Below the pieces are notes generated by a model. It did no database searches. It was not told where the DNA came from and saw only the letters and a list, made by a program, of their open reading frames with translations. The position numbers and the translations under genes are program-made. Below, in pieces: positions 1-9,305 of a stretch of 64,000 nt of DNA; positions within the stretch are counted from its first letter, which is position 1, and each line of letters opens with the position of its first letter. The DNA comes from Bacteroidota bacterium (GTDB lineage Bacteria; Bacteroidota; Bacteroidia; Bacteroidales; GCA-2711565): positions 62,001 through 126,000 of the forward strand of contig JAHIVC010000015.1 in NCBI GenBank assembly GCA_018816945.1, given 5' to 3'.

Positions 1-1186
1 TTTTTAAAATATCACGGGAAGTATCACTCACTACTTTATTATTTCTAATAAGAGGGCTAAATTCAAGTTTTTTAGTAATTAATTGCCCTTCAATGGCTTC
101 TATTACTTTAATATTGCCAGCTTGAGCCATTATCTCAATATCAGAAGTTTTAATAGGTTTTGCTTTGAAATGATTTGGGGCACTATCCATTACTTCTTTA
201 ATAAATGATTTACCATTCTCTGCTACTAAACTCCCGTCAATGTAGGTTTGCAAAACATTAAAGTCGATCAGGTTGTCAACAATAATTAGATCTGCCAAAT
301 CATTTTTTTGCAACAACCCGACTTCTAAATTATAGTGTTTCACGGGGTTGTAAATACAACTTCTCAATACTAAGATTGGATCGTAACCAAATACAATTGC
401 TCTCTTAATAAGTAGATTTATGTGACCTTTTAATAAATCATTTGGATGTTTATCATCAGAGCAAAACATAATTTGATCAGGATATTCAGTGATGAGCGGG
501 ATGAGCATATCGAAATTTTTTGCGGCGCTTCCCTCTCTTATCAGCACTTTCATTCCAAGTTTGATTTTTTCAAGTCCTTCATCAACGGTAAAGCATTCAT
601 GATCGGTTGAGATTCCTTCACTTATATATTTTTTGAGATCGGCACCGCTTAATCCGGGTGCATGACCATCCACCGGTTTGTTAAATTTTTTAGCGATTGA
701 TAGTTTGGAGACAACCTCCTTATCGTTAAAAAGCACACCTGGAAAGTTCATCATTTCAGAAAGGTATTTTATTTCAGAACGACTTAATAATTCTTCAGTT
801 TCCTGAACACCCAAAACAGCTCCGGCAGATTCAAAACTAGTGGCAGGCACACAGCTTGGAGCGCCAAAAAAGAATTTAAAGGGAACCTTCTCTCCATTCT
901 TAATCATGTAATCCACACCTTCAATTCCAAGGACATTTGCTATTTCATGAGGATCAGAAACCGTGGCAACAGTGCCATGTATAACTGCTATTCTTGCAAA
1001 TTCTGAAGGAGATAACATTGAACTTTCGATATGGATATGGGCGTCAATCAAACCCGGTAAAATAAATTGGGTTTCATTAACCGGTTCTTCAGATATGTTT
1101 ATGATGCGGTTGCTTTCAATTGATATTTTTCCTTGAAAAATTCTTTGTGAAACGACATCCACAATATTCCCTGATAGTATTTTCAT
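1..1186 (-). CDS. ade: Adenine deaminase, C-terminus cut by window edge
   Basis: Adenine deaminase hydrolyses adenine to hypoxanthine and ammonia in purine salvage; it is a cytoplasmic amidohydrolase with a bimetal centre. The start at 1186 gives MKILSGNIVDVV, and the metal-binding HxH lies in PGLIDAHIHIESS (His50 and His52). Further family blocks are HGTVATVSDPHEIANVLG, DGHAPG, the DHE of STDHECFT and FCSDDKHP. About 395 codons are present and the reading frame is open to base 1, so the last part is missing. The N-terminus is shorter than in the E. coli enzyme, which I believe is usual for this phylum. A terminator separates it from the upstream lipoprotein gene, so it is probably transcribed on its own. 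Confidence 0.93.
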   Translation of the reverse strand, partial: MKILSGNIVDVVSQRIFQGKISIESNRIINISEEPVNETQFILPGLIDAHIHIESSMLSPSEFARIAVIHGTVATVSDPHEIANVLGIEGVDYMIKNGEKVPFKFFFGAPSCVPATSFESAGAVLGVQETEELLSRSEIKYLSEMMNFPGVLFNDKEVVSKLSIAKKFNKPVDGHAPGLSGADLKKYISEGISTDHECFTVDEGLEKIKLGMKVLIREGSAAKNFDMLIPLITEYPDQIMFCSDDKHPNDLLKGHINLLIKRAIVFGYDPILVLRSCIYNPVKHYNLEVGLLQKNDLADLIIVDNLIDFNVLQTYIDGSLVAENGKSFIKEVMDSAPNHFKAKPIKTSDIEIMAQAGNIKVIEAIEGQLITKKLEFSPLIRNNKVVSDTSRDILK

Positions 1187-1263
1187 ATTACTCGTTATTG
1201 ATTGTAACAAATCTACAAAATAAGTGGATAAGGATAGAATGTGAGGAAATCGAACTAAATAGA

Positions 1264-1294
1264 AAAAAGGCATTCTCCCTCAGAATGCCTTTTT
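1264..1294 (-). terminator. Intrinsic terminator after the lipoprotein gene
   Basis: A perfect 13-bp stem (AAAAAGGCATTCT, 1264-1276, with its complement 1282-1294) and a 5-nt loop. Read on the minus strand the stem ends in a U run. It lies downstream of the lipoprotein gene (stop at 1451) and upstream of ade. A second, weaker inverted repeat (TGATGTAAG/CTTACATCA, 15-nt loop) lies at about 1307-1339. Confidence 0.8.
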
Positions 1295-1450
1295 AGTAAT
1301 TACCTATGATGTAAGAATAAGTAAAATTGTCTTACATCACTTTATACCATTAATGATAAAATGTCGCATGTAAAAAATTAAATTTTTTATTGGAATAAGC
1401 TAATAAACTTATGTTAAAGGGATTAAAATGGTAAAAAGTTTTCAAACCTT

Positions 1451-1999
1451 CTAATTTCCTAAAGGATTAGCAGTTATTGTGGCATTAATTGTAACCTCAA
1501 TTGTGAATTCTACATCATCAACATTTGTATGCCCGTCAACGAAGATTGTAAATATATTTTTATCACCTAGAATATCTTGAACCTTTATCCATTGGTTGGA
1601 TTCATTGCCCAGGGTTAAAACTTTTCCTAAACTTATAAGTTCATTTGTGAAATTCCATGAAGTATTTTTTGTTTCTGAAAAAATAGAAATACTTGCCGTT
1701 TCAATGATCACAGGCTTGCTAATACTTAAAACCTTTGCTGAAATGGAAGTTATTTCAATATCTTTTATTTTATGGGCGTATTTTAAAAATTCGGCATTGC
1801 TATTGGGATCAATAGTTGCAGAAGTACTAAATACTCCTTCTGTCTGTTTTAACCCATTTTTGGGCAGAACTATTGCATCTAATTCCACGGAATATTCCGT
1901 ATTAAAAGTAACATCCAATAAACTGGCTAATTTCTTACAACCACTTGATGTTATCATAATTATAATAATAAAGGGGATGAGATATTTAACATTTTTCAT
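1451..1999 (-). CDS. Small lipoprotein of unknown function
   Basis: I do not recognise the family. The start at 1999 is preferred over an in-frame ATG 26 codons upstream because it begins directly with a lipoprotein signal peptide: MKNVKYLIP, a run of Ile, then SSGC as lipobox (Cys about residue 21). The mature part of about 160 residues is rich in alternating hydrophobic and polar residues (for example VEFTIEVTINATITA at the C-terminus), which suggests a beta-sandwich. No catalytic motif is visible. It is divergent from the phzF-like gene and followed by its own terminator, so it appears monocistronic. A surface or periplasmic lipid-anchored location is inferred from the signal only. Confidence 0.65.
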   Translation of the reverse strand: MKNVKYLIPFIIIIMITSSGCKKLASLLDVTFNTEYSVELDAIVLPKNGLKQTEGVFSTSATIDPNSNAEFLKYAHKIKDIEITSISAKVLSISKPVIIETASISIFSETKNTSWNFTNELISLGKVLTLGNESNQWIKVQDILGDKNIFTIFVDGHTNVDDVEFTIEVTINATITANPLGN

Positions 2000-2117
2000 G
2001 ATTGAATCTAATTTGGTTTTAGGAGTGAAGATAAAATTTTCTGATTTGATTTTACAGTTTTTTTTGTAATTTAACAAAAGATATTGTAGTAAAAAGTACT
2101 TTTTTAAAAAAATAGAA

Positions 2118-2903
2118 ATGAAAATTAAAATCTATCAGATTGATGCATTTTCAGATCAGGTTTTTCGGGGTAACCCTGCAGCTGTTTGCATTTTGGATTA
2201 TTGGCTGGATGAATCAACAATGCAGCTAATCGCTGCTGAGAATAATTTGGCAGAAACCGCTTTTGTAGTGAAAGAGGGGAAGAATTATGCAATAAGATGG
2301 TTTACTCCCAACACGGAAGTTGATCTTTGCGGTCATGCAACCTTGGCTGCAGCACATGTTCTTTTTAAGTATTATCATTATAAATCTTCAACTATAAAAT
2401 TTGACACCAAAAAATCAGGAATATTAATAGTGCGAAAAGACAGGAAAAAAATAGAATTAGACTTTCCTGCTGATCAAATAGAGAAAGTAGCTACACCTGA
2501 TATACTGGTGAAGGCTTTAGGATGCAAGCCTATTGAAACGTACAAAGGCAAAACTGATTATATGTTGATCTTTGATGCGCAAAGTACGATAGAGTTATTG
2601 AAGCCTGATTTTAGGCTACTGAACAAGATAAAAGCACGAGGTATCATCGTTAGTGCCAAAGGTGAAATAGTTGATTTTGTTTCACGCTTTTTCGCGCCAC
2701 AGGTTGGAATTGATGAAGACCCTGTTACAGGTTCAGCACATACTACACTTGCTCCATATTGGGCTAATAAGCTTAATAAAACTGCTTTAAAGGCACAGCA
2801 ATTATCCAAAAGAAAAGGTGAATTGGAATGTGTTTGGGATGGTGATCGGGTAAAAATAAGTGGGCATGCGGTTACTTATTTAATCGGAGAAATTGAATTT
2901 TAG
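2118..2903 (+). CDS. PhzF-family isomerase
   Basis: A protein of the PhzF fold (two diaminopimelate-epimerase-like halves), 261 residues, a normal length. Diagnostic blocks are DAFSDQVFRGNPAAV near the N-terminus, NLAETAFV with the catalytic Glu46, DLCGHATLAAAHVL, and the second-half signature DEDPVTGSAHTTLAPYW. Characterised members isomerise 2,3-dihydro-3-hydroxyanthranilate in phenazine synthesis, but most members, probably including this one, lie in genomes without phenazine genes and their substrate is unknown. No other phenazine gene is present here. It stands alone between a divergent lipoprotein gene and a convergent terminator. Confidence 0.88.
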   Translation: MKIKIYQIDAFSDQVFRGNPAAVCILDYWLDESTMQLIAAENNLAETAFVVKEGKNYAIRWFTPNTEVDLCGHATLAAAHVLFKYYHYKSSTIKFDTKKSGILIVRKDRKKIELDFPADQIEKVATPDILVKALGCKPIETYKGKTDYMLIFDAQSTIELLKPDFRLLNKIKARGIIVSAKGEIVDFVSRFFAPQVGIDEDPVTGSAHTTLAPYWANKLNKTALKAQQLSKRKGELECVWDGDRVKISGHAVTYLIGEIEF

Positions 2904-2920
2904 TTAAGTATTATAAAGGA

Positions 2921-2962
2921 AAATAATAGGCGCAACTAAATTTGTAGCTGCGCCTATTATTT
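2921..2962. terminator. Bidirectional terminator between convergent genes
   Basis: A 14-bp perfect stem (AAATAATAGGCGCA, 2921-2934, and its complement 2949-2962) with T runs on both sides. It serves the phzF-like gene (stop 2903, plus strand) and the sortilin-like gene, whose stop at 2964 directly abuts the hairpin. Confidence 0.88.
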
Positions 2963-2963
2963 T

Positions 2964-5900
2964 TTAAAAAATGGTGATCTCTGCTTTTTTTACTGCATCC
3001 TGATATTTTTTCCATCCATTGTCAAAGAATTTATTTAATTGGCCGGTGTATTCAGCCATCGCTTTTTCAGCCTGATCTATGGCGTATTTTTGGTTGCTGT
3101 TAAGCTTGGTTGCTGCCATTAATCCCGAAAATGCTGGCCATATTTTATTTGAAATTTCTTTTGGGTTACTATAAATTCCCTGAACGTCTTTAGGGCCATA
3201 CATGAGTTCGTTCAGTTCCTTAATGGTGATACCAATTTCTTTCTCGATCGATTTTAAACTATCGATGTTTGGACTGCTTTCTTTAGGGATAAGTTTGTTA
3301 ACGATATCAATTTTCTTTTCAATTTCTTTAAGTTTATCGAGTGCTGTATTTAATTCATCAACCATGGCAATAAAAGGATCAAGATTTTTCCGATTTGTAA
3401 TCATTGCATCCGCATCAATGTCTAACCGATTATCAGCTTTTACCATCAGGGTACTTGAGGCTTCTGCATCCTTATATTTCAAATTTAAAGTATAAGTGCC
3501 AGGCAAAGTGATGGGGCCTCCACCTTGTGTTCTTGCATTCTTGGGGGCTGGCCTGCCAGGCATTCTAAAACCTCTGGTATCAAAGCCCCAGTATGTTCGG
3601 TTAATCCCTTTTTTTGGCTTTATTGATAATGTGCGAATGGTGTCATTATTAGAATCAATAATATCAATATTTACCATTTCATTTTCATCTGCTTCTTTGA
3701 TGAAAAAACTAATCATTGCCCCCATTGGTCTGTTTTCGCCTTCATAATAGGAGTCACCGGCATATTGTCGCATCCAAACCGGATATCCAGGTGCAACTTT
3801 TGGCTTAGCCATAATTGCGGTAGGAAGATCAAATGCAACCAGTTCCTGCTCAAAAATATTTGTACCATCCTGAGCAAGCTTTCTTAAAGGTCGAATATCA
3901 TCCAATACCCAAATTGATCGACCGAAGGTACCGATGACCAAATCATACTCGCGGGGATGAATTTTCAGATCCATGGTAGATACTGTGGGATAAGAATGAG
4001 TCCATTTAGTCCAGTTATCTCCGGCATCAATACTTATATAAAGTCCCATTTCACTACCTAAAAACATTAGCTTTGGTTCAATTGGGTCTTGTTCAAAACT
4101 CAGTGCATATCCCCATATTTCTGAGTTGTCAGCAATTTGTTCCCATTTTCTACCATAGTCTTTGGTATGATAAACATAAGTGCTGTAATCATTCTGTCGA
4201 TAATTATTTACGATAACAAATGCTTCTGCAGCATTATATTTTGATGGATGAATTTGAGGAATCCAAGCATTTAACGGGGCACCTTTAATTTTGCCATAAA
4301 CATTGACCCATGTTTCTCCACCATCAGTCGTCAGTTGCAGATTACCATCATCTGTTCCCACCCAAATTACCTTTTCGTCAAGTGGACTGGGAGCTATGGA
4401 AATGATGGTTGTATGATTTTCTGCTCCTGTGGCATCATAAGTTATTCCACCACTTAAATGTTGTTTTTGTTTCTCAGGATCGTTTGTGCTTAAATCAGGA
4501 CTAATGATTTCCCAGTTCTCTCCACGGTCATTACTTTTGTGTAAAAACTGACTTCCAAAATAAATGCTATTCTGATCAAATGGATTTTGTGCAATGGCTG
4601 CATTCCAGTTAAAACGCACGTCAATTCCTTCAGGATGAACAGGACGAATATTTTTAGAATCCCCGGTCAGAATATCATTTCTTGATAAATGACCTTGCTG
4701 TGACATTGAATAGCAGTATCGTGCATCTCCGGGTACAGGAACAGCATCAAAACCATCCCCGCCATTCAGATAATCCCAATAATTATTGATAATTCCCTGT
4801 CTGCTCCAAACGTAAGACGGGCCCACCCATGATCCATTGTCCTGCATCCCACCATAAATATTATATGGAAGTTCATTGTCAACATCGATATGATAGAACT
4901 GACCGACAGGAAGATTCGAAATTAATCTCCAGGTTTTGCCCATATCATGTGTAATGGCCATTCCACCATCGTTACCATCAATCATAAAAGAAGGTTCGTT
5001 AGGATGGATCCACCAGGCATGATGATCACTATGGATACTTTCAGCAGTTTGATCGGTAAAGGTCAAAGCCCCGTCTTCACTCACATTGACAAAACTGTAC
5101 AATGAGTAAACCCTATTTTCATTTTTTGAATCAACAAATAAATCAGCATAATAAAAAGGGCGGTCACCAATATTTTTATCCCCTCGTTTTTCCCATTTAT
5201 AACCACCATCCGTTGATCGGTATATGGCATTTTTTTTAGATTCAACTAATGCGTAAATATATTTTGGATTACTTCTGCTTATGGCTAACCCGATTCGTCC
5301 GATCTCTCCCGAAGGAAGTCCGTCTTCCTCTGAAAGTAGTTTCCAGTTTTCTCCACCATCAATGGTCATGTATAGTCCGGAGCCTTCACCGCCTGATTTA
5401 AAAAACCAAGGTTGGCGATGATGCTGCCACATGGCAACAAATATTTTATCCGGATTTGAAGGATCCATCACCATATCAGCTACCCCGGATTGATCGTTGG
5501 TAAATAAAATTTGATCCCAGGTTTTTCCACCATCGGTTGTTTTAAAAACTCCTCTTTCAGGATGTGGGCCCCAGGGGCTTCCGATTGCTCCGACATAAAC
5601 AATATTCGGGTTCTCCGGATGGGTGATAATTCGATGAATATGACGAGTGTTTTCCAATCCCATTTCCTTCCAGGTTCTACCACCGTTAACACTTTTATAA
5701 AGTCCGTACCCGCCAGTTAAACTGTTTCTTGGATTCCCTTCACCGGTTCCTGCCCAAATGATATCGGGATTTTTTTGAAATATAGCAATAGCCCCTATTG
5801 AGGCTGCTTTTTTATCTTCAAAAATTGGTGTCCAATTTGTTCCGGCATTTTCTGATTTCCATAATCCGCCTGAAGCAGTGCCTGCATAAATAATATTGGT

Positions 5901-6059
5901 GTTTGACAAGTTAACATCAATTGCTGTTACTCGCCCGCTCATTCCAGCAGGACCAATATTTCTTGGTTTTAAATCGTTTAATAAATCCATGTCGAGCTTT
6001 TGAGCGTGCACAGAAAAAACAGAAATACATAAACCGATAAGGAGGAAATATTTTTTCAT
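2964..6059 (-). CDS. Exported sortilin/VPS10-like Asp-box beta-propeller protein
   Basis: A large exported protein of 1031 residues with a signal peptide (MKKYFLLIGLCISVFSVHAQ). The first 730 residues hold about ten Asp-box (BNR) repeats of the S/T-x-D-x-G-x-x-W type, such as SENAGTNW, SVNGGRTW, TTDGGKTW, TIDGGENW, SNDRGENW, TTDGGETW and SIDAGDNW, which build beta-propellers as in sortilin/VPS10 and exo-acting glycosidases. The C-terminal 300 residues hold a beta-rich domain followed by a helical, charged tail. Similar proteins in this phylum are annotated as glycosyl hydrolases, but I see no catalytic evidence and treat it as a secreted propeller of unknown ligand. It has no obvious T9SS C-terminal sorting domain. 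It is monocistronic. Confidence 0.85.
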   Translation of the reverse strand: MKKYFLLIGLCISVFSVHAQKLDMDLLNDLKPRNIGPAGMSGRVTAIDVNLSNTNIIYAGTASGGLWKSENAGTNWTPIFEDKKAASIGAIAIFQKNPDIIWAGTGEGNPRNSLTGGYGLYKSVNGGRTWKEMGLENTRHIHRIITHPENPNIVYVGAIGSPWGPHPERGVFKTTDGGKTWDQILFTNDQSGVADMVMDPSNPDKIFVAMWQHHRQPWFFKSGGEGSGLYMTIDGGENWKLLSEEDGLPSGEIGRIGLAISRSNPKYIYALVESKKNAIYRSTDGGYKWEKRGDKNIGDRPFYYADLFVDSKNENRVYSLYSFVNVSEDGALTFTDQTAESIHSDHHAWWIHPNEPSFMIDGNDGGMAITHDMGKTWRLISNLPVGQFYHIDVDNELPYNIYGGMQDNGSWVGPSYVWSRQGIINNYWDYLNGGDGFDAVPVPGDARYCYSMSQQGHLSRNDILTGDSKNIRPVHPEGIDVRFNWNAAIAQNPFDQNSIYFGSQFLHKSNDRGENWEIISPDLSTNDPEKQKQHLSGGITYDATGAENHTTIISIAPSPLDEKVIWVGTDDGNLQLTTDGGETWVNVYGKIKGAPLNAWIPQIHPSKYNAAEAFVIVNNYRQNDYSTYVYHTKDYGRKWEQIADNSEIWGYALSFEQDPIEPKLMFLGSEMGLYISIDAGDNWTKWTHSYPTVSTMDLKIHPREYDLVIGTFGRSIWVLDDIRPLRKLAQDGTNIFEQELVAFDLPTAIMAKPKVAPGYPVWMRQYAGDSYYEGENRPMGAMISFFIKEADENEMVNIDIIDSNNDTIRTLSIKPKKGINRTYWGFDTRGFRMPGRPAPKNARTQGGGPITLPGTYTLNLKYKDAEASSTLMVKADNRLDIDADAMITNRKNLDPFIAMVDELNTALDKLKEIEKKIDIVNKLIPKESSPNIDSLKSIEKEIGITIKELNELMYGPKDVQGIYSNPKEISNKIWPAFSGLMAATKLNSNQKYAIDQAEKAMAEYTGQLNKFFDNGWKKYQDAVKKAEITIF

Positions 6060-6262
6060 AAGTTTAAATATTGTGATTTTTGATGGTTAAAAATTACGAA
6101 ATAAAAGCACAGTAAAAAATAATCCTTGAATTTATTTATTATAGTTTATATATTTAGAATCGGAACATACGAAGTTTGTAAAAATACTATAGCTTATTTT
6201 AATAGCCTGGAATTTCTATTATCTAATTACAGTTATCATTTATTAACCTAAACCAGAAACCA

Positions 6263-7135
6263 ATGAAAAAAAAGATCTTATGCATGATGTGCATCAGCTT
6301 TCTGCTTAGTTTCGCTGGGATATGTCAGGATGATATGAGTGTTAATGAAGCAGAGAAACTCGCAAAGCTAAATGCAAAATTACTCCTTAAAAATGGAGTG
6401 AAAAAAGTAATGTTTGTAGAATTTTATGGAGAATATATCACCTCCAAAGAAACAGCTCCCGGCCCGATGGAAAGCAGATGGAGTGGCGGCCCACTCTATA
6501 AGCGTACACAAACTGTTGAAATTGGCGGTGATTACTATGAATCACTGACCAATGAACTCTATGAAATCGTTAAGAAAGTATTTACCGATAACGGAATAGA
6601 AGTATTAGATAAAGAAGTACTTCTCAATAATGAAAATTATATTGCCTTAGGCCTTAAAGAGGAAAGGAAAACCAGGGCATATTCGGGAGGAATTACCAAA
6701 AAATCGGTGACCACGGAAGGGATTAAACGATCTGTTTCAGGAATGGGCATGTTCAGTGAAACTTTAAAAATTGGCGCGATTGTAAAAATTAATAATATGG
6801 TTCCCAGAATTGCCATGGAAACCGATTGCCAAGCTTCACTGAGCGTCAATTTTAAATTTGGAATAGGAAAAAAAAATGCCCCAACGCTTGACTTTATTAA
6901 TATCAAAGTTCAGTCAGGTCTTGATGAGGTTAATGCAGGACAAGGAAAGAAATCCTACGTGTTTAAAAATTCGGGAGACTTGTTTCTTACAAACAAAGGA
7001 TTAATTGGTGATACAGATTTCTTAAAGGATAAAGGTGAAATTGATCTCGATAAATATAATAAAACGATGATAGAGATGGCACAAAAAATGGCCACTGCTT
7101 ATACGATCCTTTTAAAGAATGAAATGAATCAGTAA
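6263..7135 (+). CDS. Exported protein of unknown function
   Basis: I do not recognise the family. A signal peptide (MKKKILCMMCISFLLSFAGICQ) is followed by about 268 residues. The early part (NAKLLLKNGVKKVMFVEFYGEYIT) looks like an alpha-beta element, and the middle is rich in Gly and basic residues. The remainder mixes short beta strands and lysine-rich helices, ending in a helix (MIEMAQKMATAYTILLKNEM). There is no lipobox and no recognisable metal site. It is a single gene with a strong terminator behind it. Periplasmic or outer-membrane-associated location is inferred from the signal peptide. Confidence 0.6.
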   Translation: MKKKILCMMCISFLLSFAGICQDDMSVNEAEKLAKLNAKLLLKNGVKKVMFVEFYGEYITSKETAPGPMESRWSGGPLYKRTQTVEIGGDYYESLTNELYEIVKKVFTDNGIEVLDKEVLLNNENYIALGLKEERKTRAYSGGITKKSVTTEGIKRSVSGMGMFSETLKIGAIVKINNMVPRIAMETDCQASLSVNFKFGIGKKNAPTLDFINIKVQSGLDEVNAGQGKKSYVFKNSGDLFLTNKGLIGDTDFLKDKGEIDLDKYNKTMIEMAQKMATAYTILLKNEMNQ

Positions 7136-7159
7136 GCTTACATTTCCATAGCTTACATC

Positions 7160-7201
7160 AAAGGGCCAACCAATCATATTCATTGGATAGCCCTTTTTTT
7201 G
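7160..7201 (+). terminator. Intrinsic terminator
   Basis: Stem AAAGGGC (from 7160) pairs with GCCCTTT (from 7190), with an inner CCAAT/ATTGG pairing, followed by a T run to 7201. It ends the transcript of the unknown exported protein gene that stops at 7135. Confidence 0.8.
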
Positions 7202-7305
7202 TTGCATATTCATGATTTCAAATATTACTCGTGAATCTTTGGCTGATTTATTGGAGATTAAATAAAAATTAGGGAACTTTACAGATAACCTAAATCCTTA
7301 GACTT

Positions 7306-7953
7306 ATGAACCTAATGAAAAGATTTGTCTTCCTTTTATTGCCATTTGTTCTGATCGGACATTTAAATGCTCAAATAATTCCTGACTTATCTTCAGTAAA
7401 TAATAAAAAAATCTGGAATGTGTATAATCGAATAGTAAATTTTGACAAGACTGAAAATGCAATTCAGTTTAATGCTCAACCTTTGGATGGTGTTGTTTGG
7501 GTGAAAGATTTGAGTTTTGGTGATGGAGTGATCGAACTTGATATTAAGGGTTCAGATCATCAAGGAAGAAGTTTTGTGGGCATTGCCTTTCATGGGCTTG
7601 ATGAAGAGACATACGATGGAATCTATTTCAGACCATTTAATTTTAAATCGCCAGAAAGAAATAGCCATTCTGTTCAATATATTTCACATCCGGAAAAAAC
7701 TTGGAGTTATTTACGAAGTAATTTTCCTGAACAATATGAGAATCCTGTAATTCCTGTACCTGATCCGAATGATTGGTTTCATGCGAAGATTGAAATTGTA
7801 TACCCTCAAGTGAAAGTTTATGTAAATAATTCTGAGATTGCATCATTGGAAATTGAGCAGTTAAGTGATCGAAAGACCGGATGGATTGGCTTGTGGGCCG
7901 GTAATAATTCAGATGGAGCTTTCAAAAATCTTGTCATTAAAAAATCAAAATAA
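7306..7953 (+). CDS. Exported ConA-like (DUF1080/LamG-type) domain protein
   Basis: A 215-residue protein with a signal peptide (MNLMKRFVFLLLPF...LNAQ). The mature part reads as one concanavalin-A-like jelly roll: DLSFGDGVIELDIKGSD, a central FVGIAFHG strand, then DWFHAKIEIVYPQVKVYVNNSE and GWIGLWAGNNSDGAFKNLVI. This strand pattern is typical of DUF1080 or LamG-like carbohydrate-binding or glycan-processing domains. No catalytic residues can be assigned. ATG codons at 7306 and 7315 both fit the signal peptide. The aminotransferase gene starts 10 bases after its stop, so the two are probably co-transcribed. Confidence 0.7.
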   Translation: MNLMKRFVFLLLPFVLIGHLNAQIIPDLSSVNNKKIWNVYNRIVNFDKTENAIQFNAQPLDGVVWVKDLSFGDGVIELDIKGSDHQGRSFVGIAFHGLDEETYDGIYFRPFNFKSPERNSHSVQYISHPEKTWSYLRSNFPEQYENPVIPVPDPNDWFHAKIEIVYPQVKVYVNNSEIASLEIEQLSDRKTGWIGLWAGNNSDGAFKNLVIKKSK

Positions 7954-7963
7954 GCCTCTTGTT

Positions 7964-9250
7964 ATGACACAAATTAAAAGAAGAAATTTTTTAAAAGCTT
8001 CAATCACCGGATTTGCTGGAGCAGCAATGTTTTCTGCATTTGGCAAGAATGTCAGCAGTTTGCCATTTGACAACTTATCAGCAATTCTTTCTTCAGAAAA
8101 GTCTGATGAAAGTTATTGGGAACAGGTAAAAGAACAATTTCCTTTTGCAGAAGGATTAAAATATTTTAATAATGGTTCATTAGGCCCATCTCCATTAATT
8201 GTGAGAGAAGCAAGTTGTAATTTCAGGACGACCTTAGATGAATTTCCATCAAAATACATGTGGGGAGGCTGGAAGGAAGAAGTAGAAAAAGTCAGAAGTC
8301 AATCTGCTGAGCTATTATCAGTATCTCCAGAAGAAATTGCACTTATCCATAATACTACGGAAGGCTTTAATATGCTTGCCAAGAGTTTTGACCTGAAACC
8401 CGGTGACGAAATTATATTGGCTGATCATGAACATACAAGCGTAACGATTCCGTGGCAGGTATGGCAAGAATCGAAGGGTATTAAATTAGTGCAAATTGTA
8501 TTGCCAATTCTCCCTGATTCAGTTGAAGAAATCGTTGAAATGTACCGAAAGGCCATTACTCCAAAAACGAAGATCATATCAATTTGTCACTTATTAAACA
8601 CAAATGGCATGATTTTACCAATTAAGGAGGTAAGTGAAATGGCTCACCAAAAAGGTATTTATGTGGCAGTTGATGGTGCTCAGGCAGCCGGGATGATTCA
8701 AGTAAATTTGCAAGACCTGGGTTGTGATTATTATACTGCAAGTACGCATAAATGGTTATTTTCACCAAAGGAAATTGGAATCTTTTATGCCAAAAAGGTA
8801 AGCCAGCATTTACTAAAGCCACTCATTGTTGCCAATGGACATAAGGATATTACTATCCGGAGGTTGGAAAACTATAATACACGAAATTTACCTGATGTAT
8901 TAGGATTGGGAACAGCAATAGAATTTCACAACTCAATAGGGCGTGAAAAAATTGAAAGGAGATCGTACGAACTTAAAGCATATTTAAGGGAAAAAATTGG
9001 AGATAATCCAAAATTTAAATTCAAGTCTCCGGTAAAAGATGAGCTTTCATCTGCGATTCAAAATTTAGAAATTGTAGGTAAAGATGTTAATTTTGTTAAG
9101 AAGCAATTATTTGATAATTATGGTATTGATACCAGGCCGATGACAGGTTTTGGGTTAAATGGCCTGAGAATTTCACTGGCAATTTATATAACAAAGAGTG
9201 ATATTGATTATTTAATTAAGGGATTGGAGCATATATCGACTTTAAATTAA
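7964..9250 (+). CDS. Tat-exported class V PLP aminotransferase
   Basis: A class V PLP-dependent enzyme of about 428 residues, related to isopenicillin N epimerase and cysteine desulfurases. The start at 7964 is chosen because it begins with a twin-arginine signal (KRRNFLKASITGFAGAA); an upstream in-frame start at 7865 would overlap the preceding gene and bury the signal. Family features are YFNNGSLGPSP near the mature N-terminus, HNTTEGFN, DHEHTSVTIPW, VDGAQAAGM with the cofactor aspartate, and STHKWL with Lys263 as Schiff-base lysine. The substrate is unknown. It follows an exported ConA-like protein, which suggests a shared periplasmic role. Confidence 0.85.
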   Translation: MTQIKRRNFLKASITGFAGAAMFSAFGKNVSSLPFDNLSAILSSEKSDESYWEQVKEQFPFAEGLKYFNNGSLGPSPLIVREASCNFRTTLDEFPSKYMWGGWKEEVEKVRSQSAELLSVSPEEIALIHNTTEGFNMLAKSFDLKPGDEIILADHEHTSVTIPWQVWQESKGIKLVQIVLPILPDSVEEIVEMYRKAITPKTKIISICHLLNTNGMILPIKEVSEMAHQKGIYVAVDGAQAAGMIQVNLQDLGCDYYTASTHKWLFSPKEIGIFYAKKVSQHLLKPLIVANGHKDITIRRLENYNTRNLPDVLGLGTAIEFHNSIGREKIERRSYELKAYLREKIGDNPKFKFKSPVKDELSSAIQNLEIVGKDVNFVKKQLFDNYGIDTRPMTGFGLNGLRISLAIYITKSDIDYLIKGLEHISTLN

Positions 9251-9305
9251 TACATTTATCTGCTCTTTTAATACAGAGTAATCCATAAATAACCGAAAAA
9301 ATTTA

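Noticed and set aside
1596-2069. Plus-strand open frame antisense to the lipoprotein gene
   Set aside because: It mirrors a gene with a proper lipoprotein signal peptide, has no start context, and the opposite strand is the better supported coding strand.
2964-6059. T9SS C-terminal sorting domain on the large Asp-box protein
   Set aside because: The C-terminus is a charged helical tail (KKYQDAVKKAEITIF), not the beta-sandwich with KxxV pattern of sorting domains.
7865-7963. 33-residue N-terminal extension of the Tat aminotransferase
   Set aside because: It overlaps the previous gene and would place the twin-arginine signal in the interior.
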